This document shows, piece by piece, positions 25,632 to 32,715 of a DNA stretch of 64,000 nucleotides. This DNA comes from Segatella copri (GTDB lineage Bacteria; Bacteroidota; Bacteroidia; Bacteroidales; Bacteroidaceae). Within the stretch, counting starts at the first letter, position 1. Every line of letters starts with the position of its first letter. The translations under genes were made by a program, and so were the position numbers. The stretch is taken from positions 3,214,501-3,278,500 of the forward strand of contig NZ_JAPDVG010000001.1 in assembly GCF_026015625.1 (NCBI RefSeq), written 5' to 3'. The notes below the pieces were generated by a model. It ran no database searches and was not told the DNA's origin. It saw only the letters and a list, made by a program, of their open reading frames with translations.

Positions 25632-26357
25632 ATGAAAATAATTCAATCCTTTTTTCTTTTTTTATTGTTTTCTATAGTATATGGCTGTAGTAATGGTACT
25701 GATGTTTCATCATTGTGTTTTGAAAAAGAGTATTACGAAAAGCCATTATTAGAAAACCCATCGGAAATTATGTTTAGTGGTGGAAGCAACAATCTTTCAG
25801 TCGAAGTGTCAGATGATAATGTTTTGGAAGCCACTATTGGTGCTGGAAAAATAAAAATAAAGACAAAAAAGAATGGGATTGTTTATCTTGTTGTAAAGGA
25901 TAAGACGGAGAATACTAGCGTTACTATTAGGGTTAAGGTCGTGGATAGTTACTTAGGTTTGCAATTAGGCCACCCAATTCCGAACTATTCTGTTTATAAC
26001 GAAGATGACAGGCTTTATTTAGTAAATAATAAAAGTAAATCATTTTATTTATATGATAAATCTTTTAATTTAAAAGCTACTGGCAATTACAAACTGTTTG
26101 TGAAAAACTCAAATTTTTTTCTTTCTTTAGTCTTTTCAGATAAGGTTTGTTTTTATAATATTTCAAACAGTTCACATGATTTTTTATGGGGAGCCATTCC
26201 TACTTATTTAAAGTTTTTATGGACGAATGAAGGTCTTACAACTACTAATGCACGAGATGTATCACCTGTCGTTATGACTGCTTTTGATTTAGACACAAAT
26301 AACGTTTACTATTTTAATGTTGATTCTACCGAATTTCCTTACGGGATATTAAATTAA
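25632..26357 (+). CDS. Cargo lipoprotein of unknown function
   Basis: 241 residues from ATG 25632; an in-frame start at 25578 would place 18 residues before an evident signal peptide. Lipobox VYGC. Residues about 40-110 look like an immunoglobulin/BACON-type beta domain (EIMFSGGSNNLSVEVSDDNV, then VYLVVKDKTENTSVTIRVKV). The rest is beta-rich (LYLVNNKSKSFYLYDKSFNL). It follows the protease by 64 bp in the same AT-rich block. C10 protease genes are sometimes paired with inhibitor genes, but no inhibitor family was recognised here. Confidence 0.55.
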   Translation: MKIIQSFFLFLLFSIVYGCSNGTDVSSLCFEKEYYEKPLLENPSEIMFSGGSNNLSVEVSDDNVLEATIGAGKIKIKTKKNGIVYLVVKDKTENTSVTIRVKVVDSYLGLQLGHPIPNYSVYNEDDRLYLVNNKSKSFYLYDKSFNLKATGNYKLFVKNSNFFLSLVFSDKVCFYNISNSSHDFLWGAIPTYLKFLWTNEGLTTTNARDVSPVVMTAFDLDTNNVYYFNVDSTEFPYGILN

Positions 26358-26568
26358 AACACAACAGCAATTAGCAATATACAACACCTTTCTGTTGATG
26401 CTATTTTGAATATGTAGTGGAAAAAGCAAAACTATTATGTATGTAGCTATCACTGAGTGATTATGTTTGGTTGCTTTTACGAAAAAATGAAGTTAAATTT
26501 CTATGTAAAAAAGTCCTAATTTCCATATTTCTCTTCTTGTAAATTATGGGATATTAAGAAAAATATCG

Positions 26569-26640
26569 TATCTTTGTCCCCGAATTAAGGCGTTCTTTGC
26601 ATATTGCAAAATACAGAAACGAGCAGAAGTCCGCTCGTTT
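26569..26640 (+). promoter_or_regulatory. Outward-facing promoter box and hairpin at the right end of the element
   Basis: TATCTTTG at 26569-26576 fits TAnnTTTG and points towards pdxS. Downstream, AAACGAGC (26617-26624) and GCTCGTTT (26633-26640) form an 8-bp stem with an 8-base loop and only a short T-run. The region 26358-26568 before it shows no gene or clear structure; 26641-26711 likewise. Confidence 0.45.
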
Positions 26641-26711
26641 CCATATTGTTACCTGTATAATATAGGCAAACGCCCAACTTCTTGATTTTCAATCAAAGTC
26701 CAATTTAGAGC

Positions 26712-26730
26712 GAGTTAGTATTTTTGACAT
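26712..26730. other. Candidate attR direct repeat
   Basis: GAGTTAGTATTTTTGACAT, 18 of 19 identical to 17137-17155. The single difference is in the 3' part, which may reflect strain differences or the crossover overlap region. Confidence 0.75.
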
Positions 26731-26766
26731 CTTTCCTCCTCTTTATATATTCAGGAATATCTCTTA

Positions 26767-26774
26767 TATATTTG
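26767..26774 (+). promoter_or_regulatory. -7 promoter box upstream of pdxS
   Basis: TATATTTG fits TAnnTTTG, about 115 bp before the pdxS ATG, on the chromosomal side of the right attachment repeat. The leader 26782-26888 is AT-rich with no evident riboswitch. Confidence 0.5.
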
Positions 26775-26888
26775 CGAATCTCTCTTTATACAAAATGACT
26801 CAATGTTTGCAGAAAATGGAACTTTTTTCTGCTGTTTCACCGAAAAATGTTTCCTTTGCAGCCGTAATTGAATAAAAATATAAGAATT

Positions 26889-27764
26889 ATGGCAGAAAAT
26901 AGACAAGAATTGAACCGCAACTTGGCTCAGATGCTCAAGGGTGGTGTGATTATGGACGTAACAACTCCAGAACAGGCAAAAATCGCAGAGGCAGCAGGTG
27001 CATGCGCAGTAATGGCTCTGGAACGTATTCCAGCTGATATCCGTGCAGCAGGTGGTGTTTCACGTATGAGCGACCCTAAGATGATCAAGGGTATCCAGGA
27101 GGCTGTTTCTATCCCTGTAATGGCTAAGTGCCGCATCGGTCACTTCGCTGAGGCTCAGATTCTTCAGGCTATCGAAATCGACTATATCGACGAGAGCGAG
27201 GTGCTCTCTCCAGCTGATAATGTTTATCACATCGACAAGACTCAGTTCGACGTGCCATTCGTTTGTGGTGCCAAGAACCTGGGCGAGGCACTCCGCCGTA
27301 TTGCTGAGGGTGCTACGATGATCCGTACCAAGGGTGAGCCAGGAACAGGTGATGTGGTTCAGGCTGTTACCCACATGCGTATGATGCAGAGCGAAATCCG
27401 CCGCCTGGTTTCTATGAGCGAGGATGAACTTTACGAGGCAGCCAAGCAGTTGCAGGCTCCTTACGACCTGGTGAAGTATGTTCACGAGAACGGCAAGTTG
27501 CCAGTGGTTAACTTCGCTGCCGGTGGTGTGGCTACTCCAGCTGATGCTGCCCTGATGATGCAGCTCGGTGCCGAGGGTGTATTCGTAGGCTCTGGTATCT
27601 TCAAGAGCGGTAACCCTGCTAAGCGTGCACAGGCTATCGTGAAGGCTGTTACCAACTACAACGACCCTAAGATGTTGGCTGAGTTGAGCGAGGACCTCGG
27701 CGAGGCAATGGTAGGTATCAATGAGCAGGAGATTGCTTTGCTCATGGCTGAAAGAGGTAAATAA
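26889..27764 (+). CDS. pdxS: Pyridoxal 5'-phosphate synthase, lyase subunit
   Basis: 291 residues, full length. It makes PLP directly from ribose 5-phosphate, glyceraldehyde 3-phosphate and ammonia supplied by PdxT. Seen residues: Asp23 in [11 protein letters not shown], the Schiff-base Lys80 in [11 protein letters not shown], Lys148 in [13 protein letters not shown], and the phosphate-binding [10 protein letters not shown] and [12 protein letters not shown]. Start ATG 26889 gives the usual MAENRQELN start; an upstream TTG at 26868 is unnecessary. Forms an operon with pdxT 69 bp downstream, across a hairpin. The locus was probably controlled by the ThiD-AraC gene now displaced by the mobile element. 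Confidence 0.97.
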   Translation: MAENRQELNRNLAQMLKGGVIMDVTTPEQAKIAEAAGACAVMALERIPADIRAAGGVSRMSDPKMIKGIQEAVSIPVMAKCRIGHFAEAQILQAIEIDYIDESEVLSPADNVYHIDKTQFDVPFVCGAKNLGEALRRIAEGATMIRTKGEPGTGDVVQAVTHMRMMQSEIRRLVSMSEDELYEAAKQLQAPYDLVKYVHENGKLPVVNFAAGGVATPADAALMMQLGAEGVFVGSGIFKSGNPAKRAQAIVKAVTNYNDPKMLAELSEDLGEAMVGINEQEIALLMAERGK

Positions 27765-27783
27765 TAATAAATGAGATAACGGA

Positions 27784-27816
27784 TAAAAGCCCTTCCTGCA
27801 AAAGAAGGGGCTTTTA
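27784..27816 (+). terminator. Intercistronic hairpin between pdxS and pdxT
   Basis: TAAAAGCCCTTC pairs with GAAGGGGCTTTTA across a loop of about 8 bases with one bulge, followed by a weak TATT tail. It could attenuate pdxT or stabilise pdxS mRNA, giving more synthase than glutaminase. Confidence 0.6.
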
Positions 27817-27833
27817 TATTAGATAAGTATGTT

Positions 27834-28403
27834 ATGAGAATAGCAGTATTAGCTTTACAAGGCGCTTTTGCTGAGCACAGACAGAAGTTGGCTCAGTTGG
27901 GCGTGGATAGTTTCGAGGTTCGCCAGTTGAAGGATTGGGACCAGCCTAAGGATGGCTTGATTATTCCGGGCGGTGAGAGTACCACTCAGGCGAAACTCTT
28001 GAATGAACTGGGATTGATGGAGCCTGTGAAGGAGGCGATTGCTGCCGGCTTGCCAGTTTATGGTACCTGTGCCGGTTTGATTCTTCTTGCCAAGAAGATT
28101 GAGGGCGAGCCTAGTCAGCGTATAGCTTCCATGGACATCACGGCTTTGAGAAATGCCTACGGTCGCCAGTTGGGCAGTTTCTACATCGAGGCTCCGATGA
28201 AGGGCATCGAGGGCAATATCCCAATGACTTTCATCCGTGCTCCTTATATTAAAGAGGTGTGGGGAGATGCTGAGGTTTTGGCTGAGGTAGATGGCAAGAT
28301 TGTGGCAGCCCGCCAGGGTAACCAGCTGGTTACTGCCTTCCATCCTGAACTGAACGAAAGTCTGGAGATTCATAAGTATTTTCTGGGGATGTGCAGCAAG
28401 TAG
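27834..28403 (+). CDS. pdxT: Pyridoxal 5'-phosphate synthase, glutaminase subunit
   Basis: 189 residues, full length class I-type amidotransferase. Releases ammonia from glutamine and channels it to PdxS. Seen: GLIIPGGEST (residues 41-50), nucleophile Cys79 in VYGTCAGLIL, and the catalytic His170/Glu172 in TAFHPELN. MRIAVLALQGAFAEH is the family's standard start. It follows pdxS on the same strand. Confidence 0.97.
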   Translation: MRIAVLALQGAFAEHRQKLAQLGVDSFEVRQLKDWDQPKDGLIIPGGESTTQAKLLNELGLMEPVKEAIAAGLPVYGTCAGLILLAKKIEGEPSQRIASMDITALRNAYGRQLGSFYIEAPMKGIEGNIPMTFIRAPYIKEVWGDAEVLAEVDGKIVAARQGNQLVTAFHPELNESLEIHKYFLGMCSK

Positions 28404-28482
28404 GCTTCATCCTAAGATACTTTTTTATTGAATGTCTGATACTTTTTTCCGATAAATGTTTGCCGTTTACAAATATTCATCG

Positions 28483-28490
28483 TATCTTTG
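28483..28490 (+). promoter_or_regulatory. -7 promoter box of the AAA ATPase gene
   Basis: TATCTTTG, exact TAnnTTTG. A 23-codon frame starts at 28495 but has no recognisable product; the ATPase start follows at 28532. Confidence 0.6.
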
Positions 28491-28531
28491 CATTATGAAA
28501 TCTTCGTTACGTAAAATTCATAATGATGTAA

Positions 28532-29659
28532 ATGCTTATGGTACAGTTAAATCCTTTTATTATTGAAGGCTATCTTTCGCCGGAATATTTCTGTGATAGG
28601 GTAGAGGAAACTGCTCTTCTTACCCGCCATTTGACCAATCGGTGCAATGTCGCGTTGATTGCGCCAAGACGTCTGGGTAAGTCGGGACTGATTTATAATT
28701 GTTTTCAGCAGGAGAACATCCGTGAGCAGTATCATTGCATCTATATTGATATTTATGATACGAAGAATTTGAACGAATTCGTCTATGCGCTGGGCAAGGG
28801 AATCCTGACGGCACTCAAGCCAAAGGGCAGGAAAGTATGGGAATTTTTCCTGAATATGCTCCAGTCTCTGAAGTCAACTATCTCTTTTGACATCAATGGA
28901 AATCCGGAGTGGAGTGTTGGTTTGGGAGATATTCAGGCTCCGGATATTACGCTAGATGAGATCTTCGCTTATCTCGAACAGGCAGATAAACCTTGTCTGG
29001 TGGCGATAGATGAGTTTCAGACAGTTGCAAACTATCCAGAGAAAACCGTTGAGGCAACCTTGCGTAAGCGAATACAGAATTGCCACAATGCAAATTTTGT
29101 CTTTTCTGGCTCCAAGCGCCACATGATGGCATTGATGTTTACTTCCCAGTCACGCCCGTTCTATCATAGTTCGAGTATCATGGGGTTGGAGGCAATCAAT
29201 GAGCAGACTTACCTGGAATTTGCCAATCACCATCTTGCCAGGAACAATAAAGAGATAAGTGCAGCGGCTTTTACCTATTTATATCATCATTTCGATGGCA
29301 TTACCTGGTATATTCAGTATGTACTCAATATGCTCTATACTTCAATTTCTGATAGGTCTTTGTTGCAGGAGGATGATGTCAGGATGGCGATAGATAGCAT
29401 CCTTTCCCAGCAGCGTTTTGCCTATCAGGCCTTGCTGTTTCAGCTTACAGCCAAGCAGAAACAGCTTCTCATAGCCATTGCTCAGGAAAGTAAGCCTTCT
29501 TCCCTGATGTCGCAAGAGTTTTTGCAGAAGTATCATCTTGGTGCAAGTACCGTGCAAGGAGCTGTCAAGACCTTACTGGACAGAGATTTTATCACGCAAG
29601 ATGAAGGCGTTTATCAATTATGTGACAAGTTTTTGGAGTTGAGCCTGCGAGCTGGTTGA
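28532..29659 (+). CDS. AAA/STAND-type ATPase (ATPase_2-like, P-loop with C-terminal winged helix)
   Basis: 375 residues (ATG 28532 or 28538). The Walker A region is APRRLGKSGL (about 45-54), with a Walker B-like CLVAIDEFQTV (about 155-165) and the sensor FVFSGSKRHMM. The C-terminal 80 residues form a winged-helix-like domain (SLMSQEFLQKYHLGASTVQG, LLDRDFITQDEGVYQLCD). Many Bacteroidetes genomes have multiple copies of these ATPases, sometimes with a nuclease domain (DUF234-like); function is unknown. A related gene ends at the right edge of this window (63595-64000). No partner gene is adjacent. Confidence 0.8.
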   Translation: MLMVQLNPFIIEGYLSPEYFCDRVEETALLTRHLTNRCNVALIAPRRLGKSGLIYNCFQQENIREQYHCIYIDIYDTKNLNEFVYALGKGILTALKPKGRKVWEFFLNMLQSLKSTISFDINGNPEWSVGLGDIQAPDITLDEIFAYLEQADKPCLVAIDEFQTVANYPEKTVEATLRKRIQNCHNANFVFSGSKRHMMALMFTSQSRPFYHSSSIMGLEAINEQTYLEFANHHLARNNKEISAAAFTYLYHHFDGITWYIQYVLNMLYTSISDRSLLQEDDVRMAIDSILSQQRFAYQALLFQLTAKQKQLLIAIAQESKPSSLMSQEFLQKYHLGASTVQGAVKTLLDRDFITQDEGVYQLCDKFLELSLRAG

Positions 29660-29664
29660 GTAAA

Positions 29665-29930
29665 AGATACGTCTGAGTAAGCGAAATGATGCGGCAGAGT
29701 GGCCCTACTGATATATCTGAATAAGCCTACAGATATGACTGAGCAAGCACAAGGATATGACTGAGTAAGTGAAAGAATACGTTTGCTCAGGTTCAAGAAG
29801 TCGGAATATCAGGTTCAAGGAGGCTGTTTCTAAGAGATTCCCACTAGGCTCAGCAGCTCTGCTGAGCCTAGTCAGCAGGTCTGCCGACTGCAGTCAGCAC
29901 ATCTGCCGAGCCTAGTGGCAACACCCTATA
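29665..29930. repeat. 22-bp-phased array, about twelve diverged units
   Basis: Units begin every 22 bp at 29665, 29687, 29709 and so on to 29907. The first group reads like GATATGACTGAGTAAGTGAA (changing by unit: GATACGTCTGAGTAAGCG, GATATATCTGAATAAGCC). A middle pair ends in AGGTTCAA. The last four carry GCCTAGTCAGCAGGTCTGCC-type palindromic sequence, phased almost identically (offset two bases). It fills the gap between convergent genes, with no open frame and no spacers. Confidence 0.8.
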
Positions 29931-29963
29931 ATCGTACAACCACACACCTTTTAGTTGTACGAT
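29931..29963. terminator. Terminator hairpin downstream of murF
   Basis: ATCGTACAAC (29931-29940) and GTTGTACGAT (29954-29963) form a perfect 10-bp stem 10 bp from the murF stop; on the minus strand the arm is followed by TATAGGGT, so the T-run is weak. Confidence 0.55.
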
Positions 29964-29972
29964 AATAACCGT

Positions 29973-31274
29973 TTATAACAACTCCGGAAGCTGGAAGAGC
30001 TTCACGCTGTTGCTGCCCTTGATGAGGATGTAATGGTCGTGAGGCTGGTTCGCCTTGAGTGCGTCCTTCACTTCCTCTACATTCTGGAACTTGCGGTAGC
30101 TGCATGGAATATCCTTGAATTCATCGCCTACCAGCCATACATTCTCCAGACCGGCTGCCTGCAACTGGTCTACTACCTTCTGATGCTCCTCGTGGCTCAC
30201 TTCGCCGAGCTCGCCCATCTGTCCGAGAATTGCCATCTTATGAGGAACATCCATTACGCGGAAGTTCTCGATGGCGGCTGCCATGCTCGATGGGTTGGCA
30301 TTGTAGGCATCTACCACCAGCTTGTTGTGCGCCGTCTCTTCCAACTGCGAACGGTTGTTGCTTGGGATGTAGTTCTCCAGGGCATGATCTATCTGCTGAG
30401 GCTTCACATCGAAATGAAGACCGATGGTGATGGCGGCAAGCATGTTGTCGATATTGTAAGAGCCGATGAGATGAGTCTGGACTTCATGCCAGTCGAAACT
30501 CTCGGTGCGCCAGCGGAACTTCAGGAAAGGAGCGCAGGAGATGACTTCTCCCCATACATCGCAGTTTTCGTCCTTGCCGTAGGTGATGAGGCGGTTGATG
30601 TTGCGCTGCTCGGCCATCTGCATCAGATGCTCGTTGTCTGCATTGATGAAGACGAGGGCATCGTTGGCTGCGAGGTAATCATAGAGTTCTCCCTTGGTCT
30701 TCTTCACGCCTTCGAAACTGCCGAATCCCTGCAGGTGGGCACGGCCTACGTTGGTAATCATACCGCAGGTTGGCTCCACGTATTCCACGAGTTTTCGGAT
30801 GTCACCAGGATGGGAAGCGCCCATCTCTACAACGGCAATCTCGTTTTCCGGAGAGAGACGGAAGAGCGTCTTTGGTACGCCTACATCATTATTGAAGTTA
30901 CCCTGGGTGAACATCACGTTGAACTTCTCGCCGAGAACAGCAGAGACGAGTTCCTTGGTGGTGGTCTTGCCGTTGGTTCCAGTGATTCCTACTACAGGAA
31001 TATCGAAGTGGCGGCGATGCTCACGGGCTAATTCCTTGAAGGTGGTGAGGCAGTCCTCTACGAGGATGTAGCGCTCGTCGCCTTCCTTGGCATACTCTTT
31101 TTCATCAACAATCACATAGGCACAGCCTTTCTCCAAAGCCATGTCGGCAAACTTGTTGCCATCAAACGATGCGCCCTTCAAAGCCAGGAAGATGCTGCCC
31201 TCTGGGCAGTCGCGGCTGTCAGTGGTAATCACTGGGTGCGCTTGGTAAATCTGATAGAGTTCTGAAATATCCAT
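29973..31274 (-). CDS. murF: UDP-N-acetylmuramoyl-tripeptide--D-alanyl-D-alanine ligase
   Basis: 433 residues, normal length. Adds D-Ala-D-Ala to the UDP-MurNAc-tripeptide in the cytoplasm using ATP, completing the peptidoglycan pentapeptide. Seen: the N-terminal Mur ligase domain (ITTDSRDCPEGSIFLALKG), ATP-binding GITGTNGKTTTKEL (about 97-109), central-domain EMGASHPGDI and NVGRAHLQGFGS, and C-terminal VVDAYNANPSSM. A single gene on the minus strand with its own promoter; the substrate ligase ddl is at 43429. Confidence 0.97.
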   Translation of the reverse strand: MDISELYQIYQAHPVITTDSRDCPEGSIFLALKGASFDGNKFADMALEKGCAYVIVDEKEYAKEGDERYILVEDCLTTFKELAREHRRHFDIPVVGITGTNGKTTTKELVSAVLGEKFNVMFTQGNFNNDVGVPKTLFRLSPENEIAVVEMGASHPGDIRKLVEYVEPTCGMITNVGRAHLQGFGSFEGVKKTKGELYDYLAANDALVFINADNEHLMQMAEQRNINRLITYGKDENCDVWGEVISCAPFLKFRWRTESFDWHEVQTHLIGSYNIDNMLAAITIGLHFDVKPQQIDHALENYIPSNNRSQLEETAHNKLVVDAYNANPSSMAAAIENFRVMDVPHKMAILGQMGELGEVSHEEHQKVVDQLQAAGLENVWLVGDEFKDIPCSYRKFQNVEEVKDALKANQPHDHYILIKGSNSVKLFQLPELL

Positions 31275-31298
31275 AGTCTATAACTGTTATTTTGGGTG

Positions 31299-31306
31299 CA
31301 AAAGTA
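31299..31306 (-). promoter_or_regulatory. -7 promoter box of murF
   Basis: The minus strand reads TACTTTTG here (CAAAAGTA on the plus strand), matching TAnnTTTG, 25 bp before the murF ATG. Confidence 0.6.
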
Positions 31307-31370
31307 ATCTAAATTATGGACATAACAAACAATTTTCCCAAAAAATGATGGTAATCTCGAATATTCTTTC

Positions 31371-31378
31371 TATTTTTG
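31371..31378 (+). promoter_or_regulatory. -7 promoter box of the small membrane-protein module
   Basis: TATTTTTG fits TAnnTTTG; the first small gene starts 40 bp downstream. Divergent from the murF promoter. Confidence 0.55.
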
Positions 31379-31417
31379 CAGAAATATTCGATGAATCTTT
31401 AGAAAGTGAGGCTCTTT

Positions 31418-31639
31418 ATGGGTAGTAGAGATGAAAAAGATAAAACGAAAGTAAGGAAGGAAAAGCTGGCAGGCTATTTCTTTAATTTATCTCAGTTAAC
31501 GTTTACTGGAACTGGGGTTGGTGGTATTGCTCCAATTCTGCAAGGAGAGTTTGGAGTTAAAAATTATGTAGTAATTATATTTGGTATAGTAATGACCTTC
31601 ATTTTTGCGGGCATTGCTAATCGAATTTTAAAATATTAA
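31418..31639 (+). CDS. Small two-helix membrane protein (DUF6722-like), copy 1
   Basis: 73 residues from ATG 31418 (GTG 31406 would add four). A charged N terminus (GSRDEKDKTKVRKEK) precedes LAGYFFNLSQLTFTGTGVGG and a second hydrophobic stretch NYVVIIFGIVMTFIFAGIAN. It is clearly homologous to the protein at 52874-53110 (shared LAGYFFxLSxL...GxxVGGxxP). Both are followed by 34-37-residue peptides with a common tail. The DUF name is from memory. Possibly a component of a small inner-membrane complex; function unknown. Confidence 0.7.
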   Translation: MGSRDEKDKTKVRKEKLAGYFFNLSQLTFTGTGVGGIAPILQGEFGVKNYVVIIFGIVMTFIFAGIANRILKY

Positions 31640-31642
31640 GTT

Positions 31643-31756
31643 ATGGAAGTTTACAATGGACTATTGTTTTTCTTTGTGGTTGGAACAATCATAGGTGGAA
31701 GCTTTCTTGCCTGGACTTATACTAAGCCCGGTAAAAAATGGCTTAAGGAATTGTAG
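31643..31756 (+). CDS. 37-residue membrane peptide with TKPGKKWLKEL tail, first of two tandem copies
   Basis: Starts three bases after the previous stop. Sequence features: a hydrophobic helix LLFFFVVGTIIGGSFLAW, then TYTKPGKKWLKEL. The tail of thirteen residues is identical in the next peptide (31761-31865), and similar in the one at 53118 (SKTKAGQRWLESL). Conservation of the tail in amino acids while the codons differ (CCCGGT against CCAGGT, ACTTATACT against ACTTACACA) argues that these are truly translated. Confidence 0.7.
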   Translation: MEVYNGLLFFFVVGTIIGGSFLAWTYTKPGKKWLKEL

Positions 31757-31760
31757 TGTT

Positions 31761-31865
31761 ATGAGCTATTTGGCATTGTTCTTTTTAGTTTGCTCAATTT
31801 TTAGCCTAAGTTTTATTGCCTGGACTTACACAAAGCCAGGTAAAAAGTGGCTTAAGGAGTTATAA
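31761..31865 (+). CDS. 34-residue membrane peptide, second tandem copy
   Basis: MSYLALFFLVCSIFSLSFIA is followed by WTYTKPGKKWLKEL. It starts four bases after the upstream peptide's stop and ends four bases before the folP ATG, so the module probably feeds into the folP-cdaA transcript. The hydrophobic part differs from its neighbour while the tail is kept. Confidence 0.7.
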   Translation: MSYLALFFLVCSIFSLSFIAWTYTKPGKKWLKEL

Positions 31866-31869
31866 TCCG

Positions 31870-32715
31870 ATGGAATATACAATCAATATCAAGGGGCGCT
31901 TGATGGATTTGAGTACCCCTCAGGTGATGGGCATCCTGAACGTTACGCCCGACAGTTTCTACTCTGGCAGTAGAAAACAGACAGAAATGGAGATAGCTCA
32001 GAGAGCTAATCAGATTATAGAAGAAGGTGGAAGCATCATTGATGTGGGCGCTTTCTCCACCCGTCCCGGTGCCGATGAAGTATCGGAAGAGGAGGAGGGA
32101 AGACGCCTGAAGTTCGCTCTCGACATCGTTCGCAGGGAGCAACCGGATGCTGCCGTCTCCGTAGATACCTATCGCCCTACCTTGGCGCGTAAGTGTATCG
32201 AGGAGTGGGGAGCTGACATCATCAACGATGTATCAGAAGGTGGAATTACAGGCATCGCCAATGTACCGCTGGAGCAGAGACAGGAGGAATATCCTGAAAT
32301 GTTCCGTGTGGTGGGCGAACTGAAGGTACCTTATATATTAATGTCAGTGCAGCCTACACTCGAAACGATGATGAAGGGCTTTGCAAAAGAGGTGCAGCAG
32401 TTGCGCGACCTGGGAGCCAAGGACATCATCCTCGACCCGGGCTTCGGCTTCGGCAAGAATCTCATCCAGAATTATCAGATTTATAATGAGATGGAGAAGT
32501 TGAACGTGATGGAACTTCCGGTTCTGGTAGGCATCTCCCGCAAGAGTATGATATACAAGCTGCTGGGTGGAGATGCTACGACATCGCTCAATGGAACTTC
32601 CGTGCTCGACACCATCGCTCTGATGAAGGGCGCCAGCATCCTCAGAGTGCACGATGTGAAAGAAGCTGCTGAGGCTGTGAAGATAATAGAAGCAATGAAG
32701 GAGGGACGTACATGA
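31870..32715 (+). CDS. folP: Dihydropteroate synthase
   Basis: 281 residues from ATG 31870; the open frame upstream would overlap the small peptide. Condenses pterin pyrophosphate with p-aminobenzoate in folate synthesis. Seen: VMGILNVTPDSF (about 20-31), the GGSIIDVGAFSTRPGA loop, SVDTYRP, the IINDVSEG strand, DPGFGFGKN and the C-terminal LRVHDVKEA. Sulfonamides target this enzyme. Its end overlaps the start of cdaA (ATGATAG), showing coupling. Confidence 0.97.
   Translation: MEYTINIKGRLMDLSTPQVMGILNVTPDSFYSGSRKQTEMEIAQRANQIIEEGGSIIDVGAFSTRPGADEVSEEEEGRRLKFALDIVRREQPDAAVSVDTYRPTLARKCIEEWGADIINDVSEGGITGIANVPLEQRQEEYPEMFRVVGELKVPYILMSVQPTLETMMKGFAKEVQQLRDLGAKDIILDPGFGFGKNLIQNYQIYNEMEKLNVMELPVLVGISRKSMIYKLLGGDATTSLNGTSVLDTIALMKGASILRVHDVKEAAEAVKIIEAMKEGRT

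Larger units (their letters stand above)
17137..26730. mobile_element. Mobilizable integrated element with two tyrosine recombinases
   Basis: Boundaries are set by a 19-bp near-identical direct repeat (GAGTTAGTATTTTTAACAT at 17137-17155, the same with one change at 26712-26730). Contents in order: two tyrosine recombinases, a decayed excisionase-like HTH fragment, a DUF3408 protein, a candidate oriT, a MobC-like RHH protein, a relaxase with an in-frame stop, a membrane coiled-coil protein, gene fragments, then low-GC cargo (C10 protease and a lipoprotein). No type IV coupling or pilus genes occur, so it would depend on a helper conjugative element. It separates two genes that would otherwise be about 245 bp apart. 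The exact crossover within the 19 bp is unknown. Confidence 0.85.

Noticed and set aside
29665..29930. Possible CRISPR array
   Set aside because: Units of 22 bp follow one another without spacers and drift in sequence; no cas genes are in the window.
30033..31031. 332-codon open frame on the plus strand opposite murF
   Set aside because: murF on the minus strand has full family motifs; the plus-strand frame has no recognisable motif and is a shadow of its codon use.
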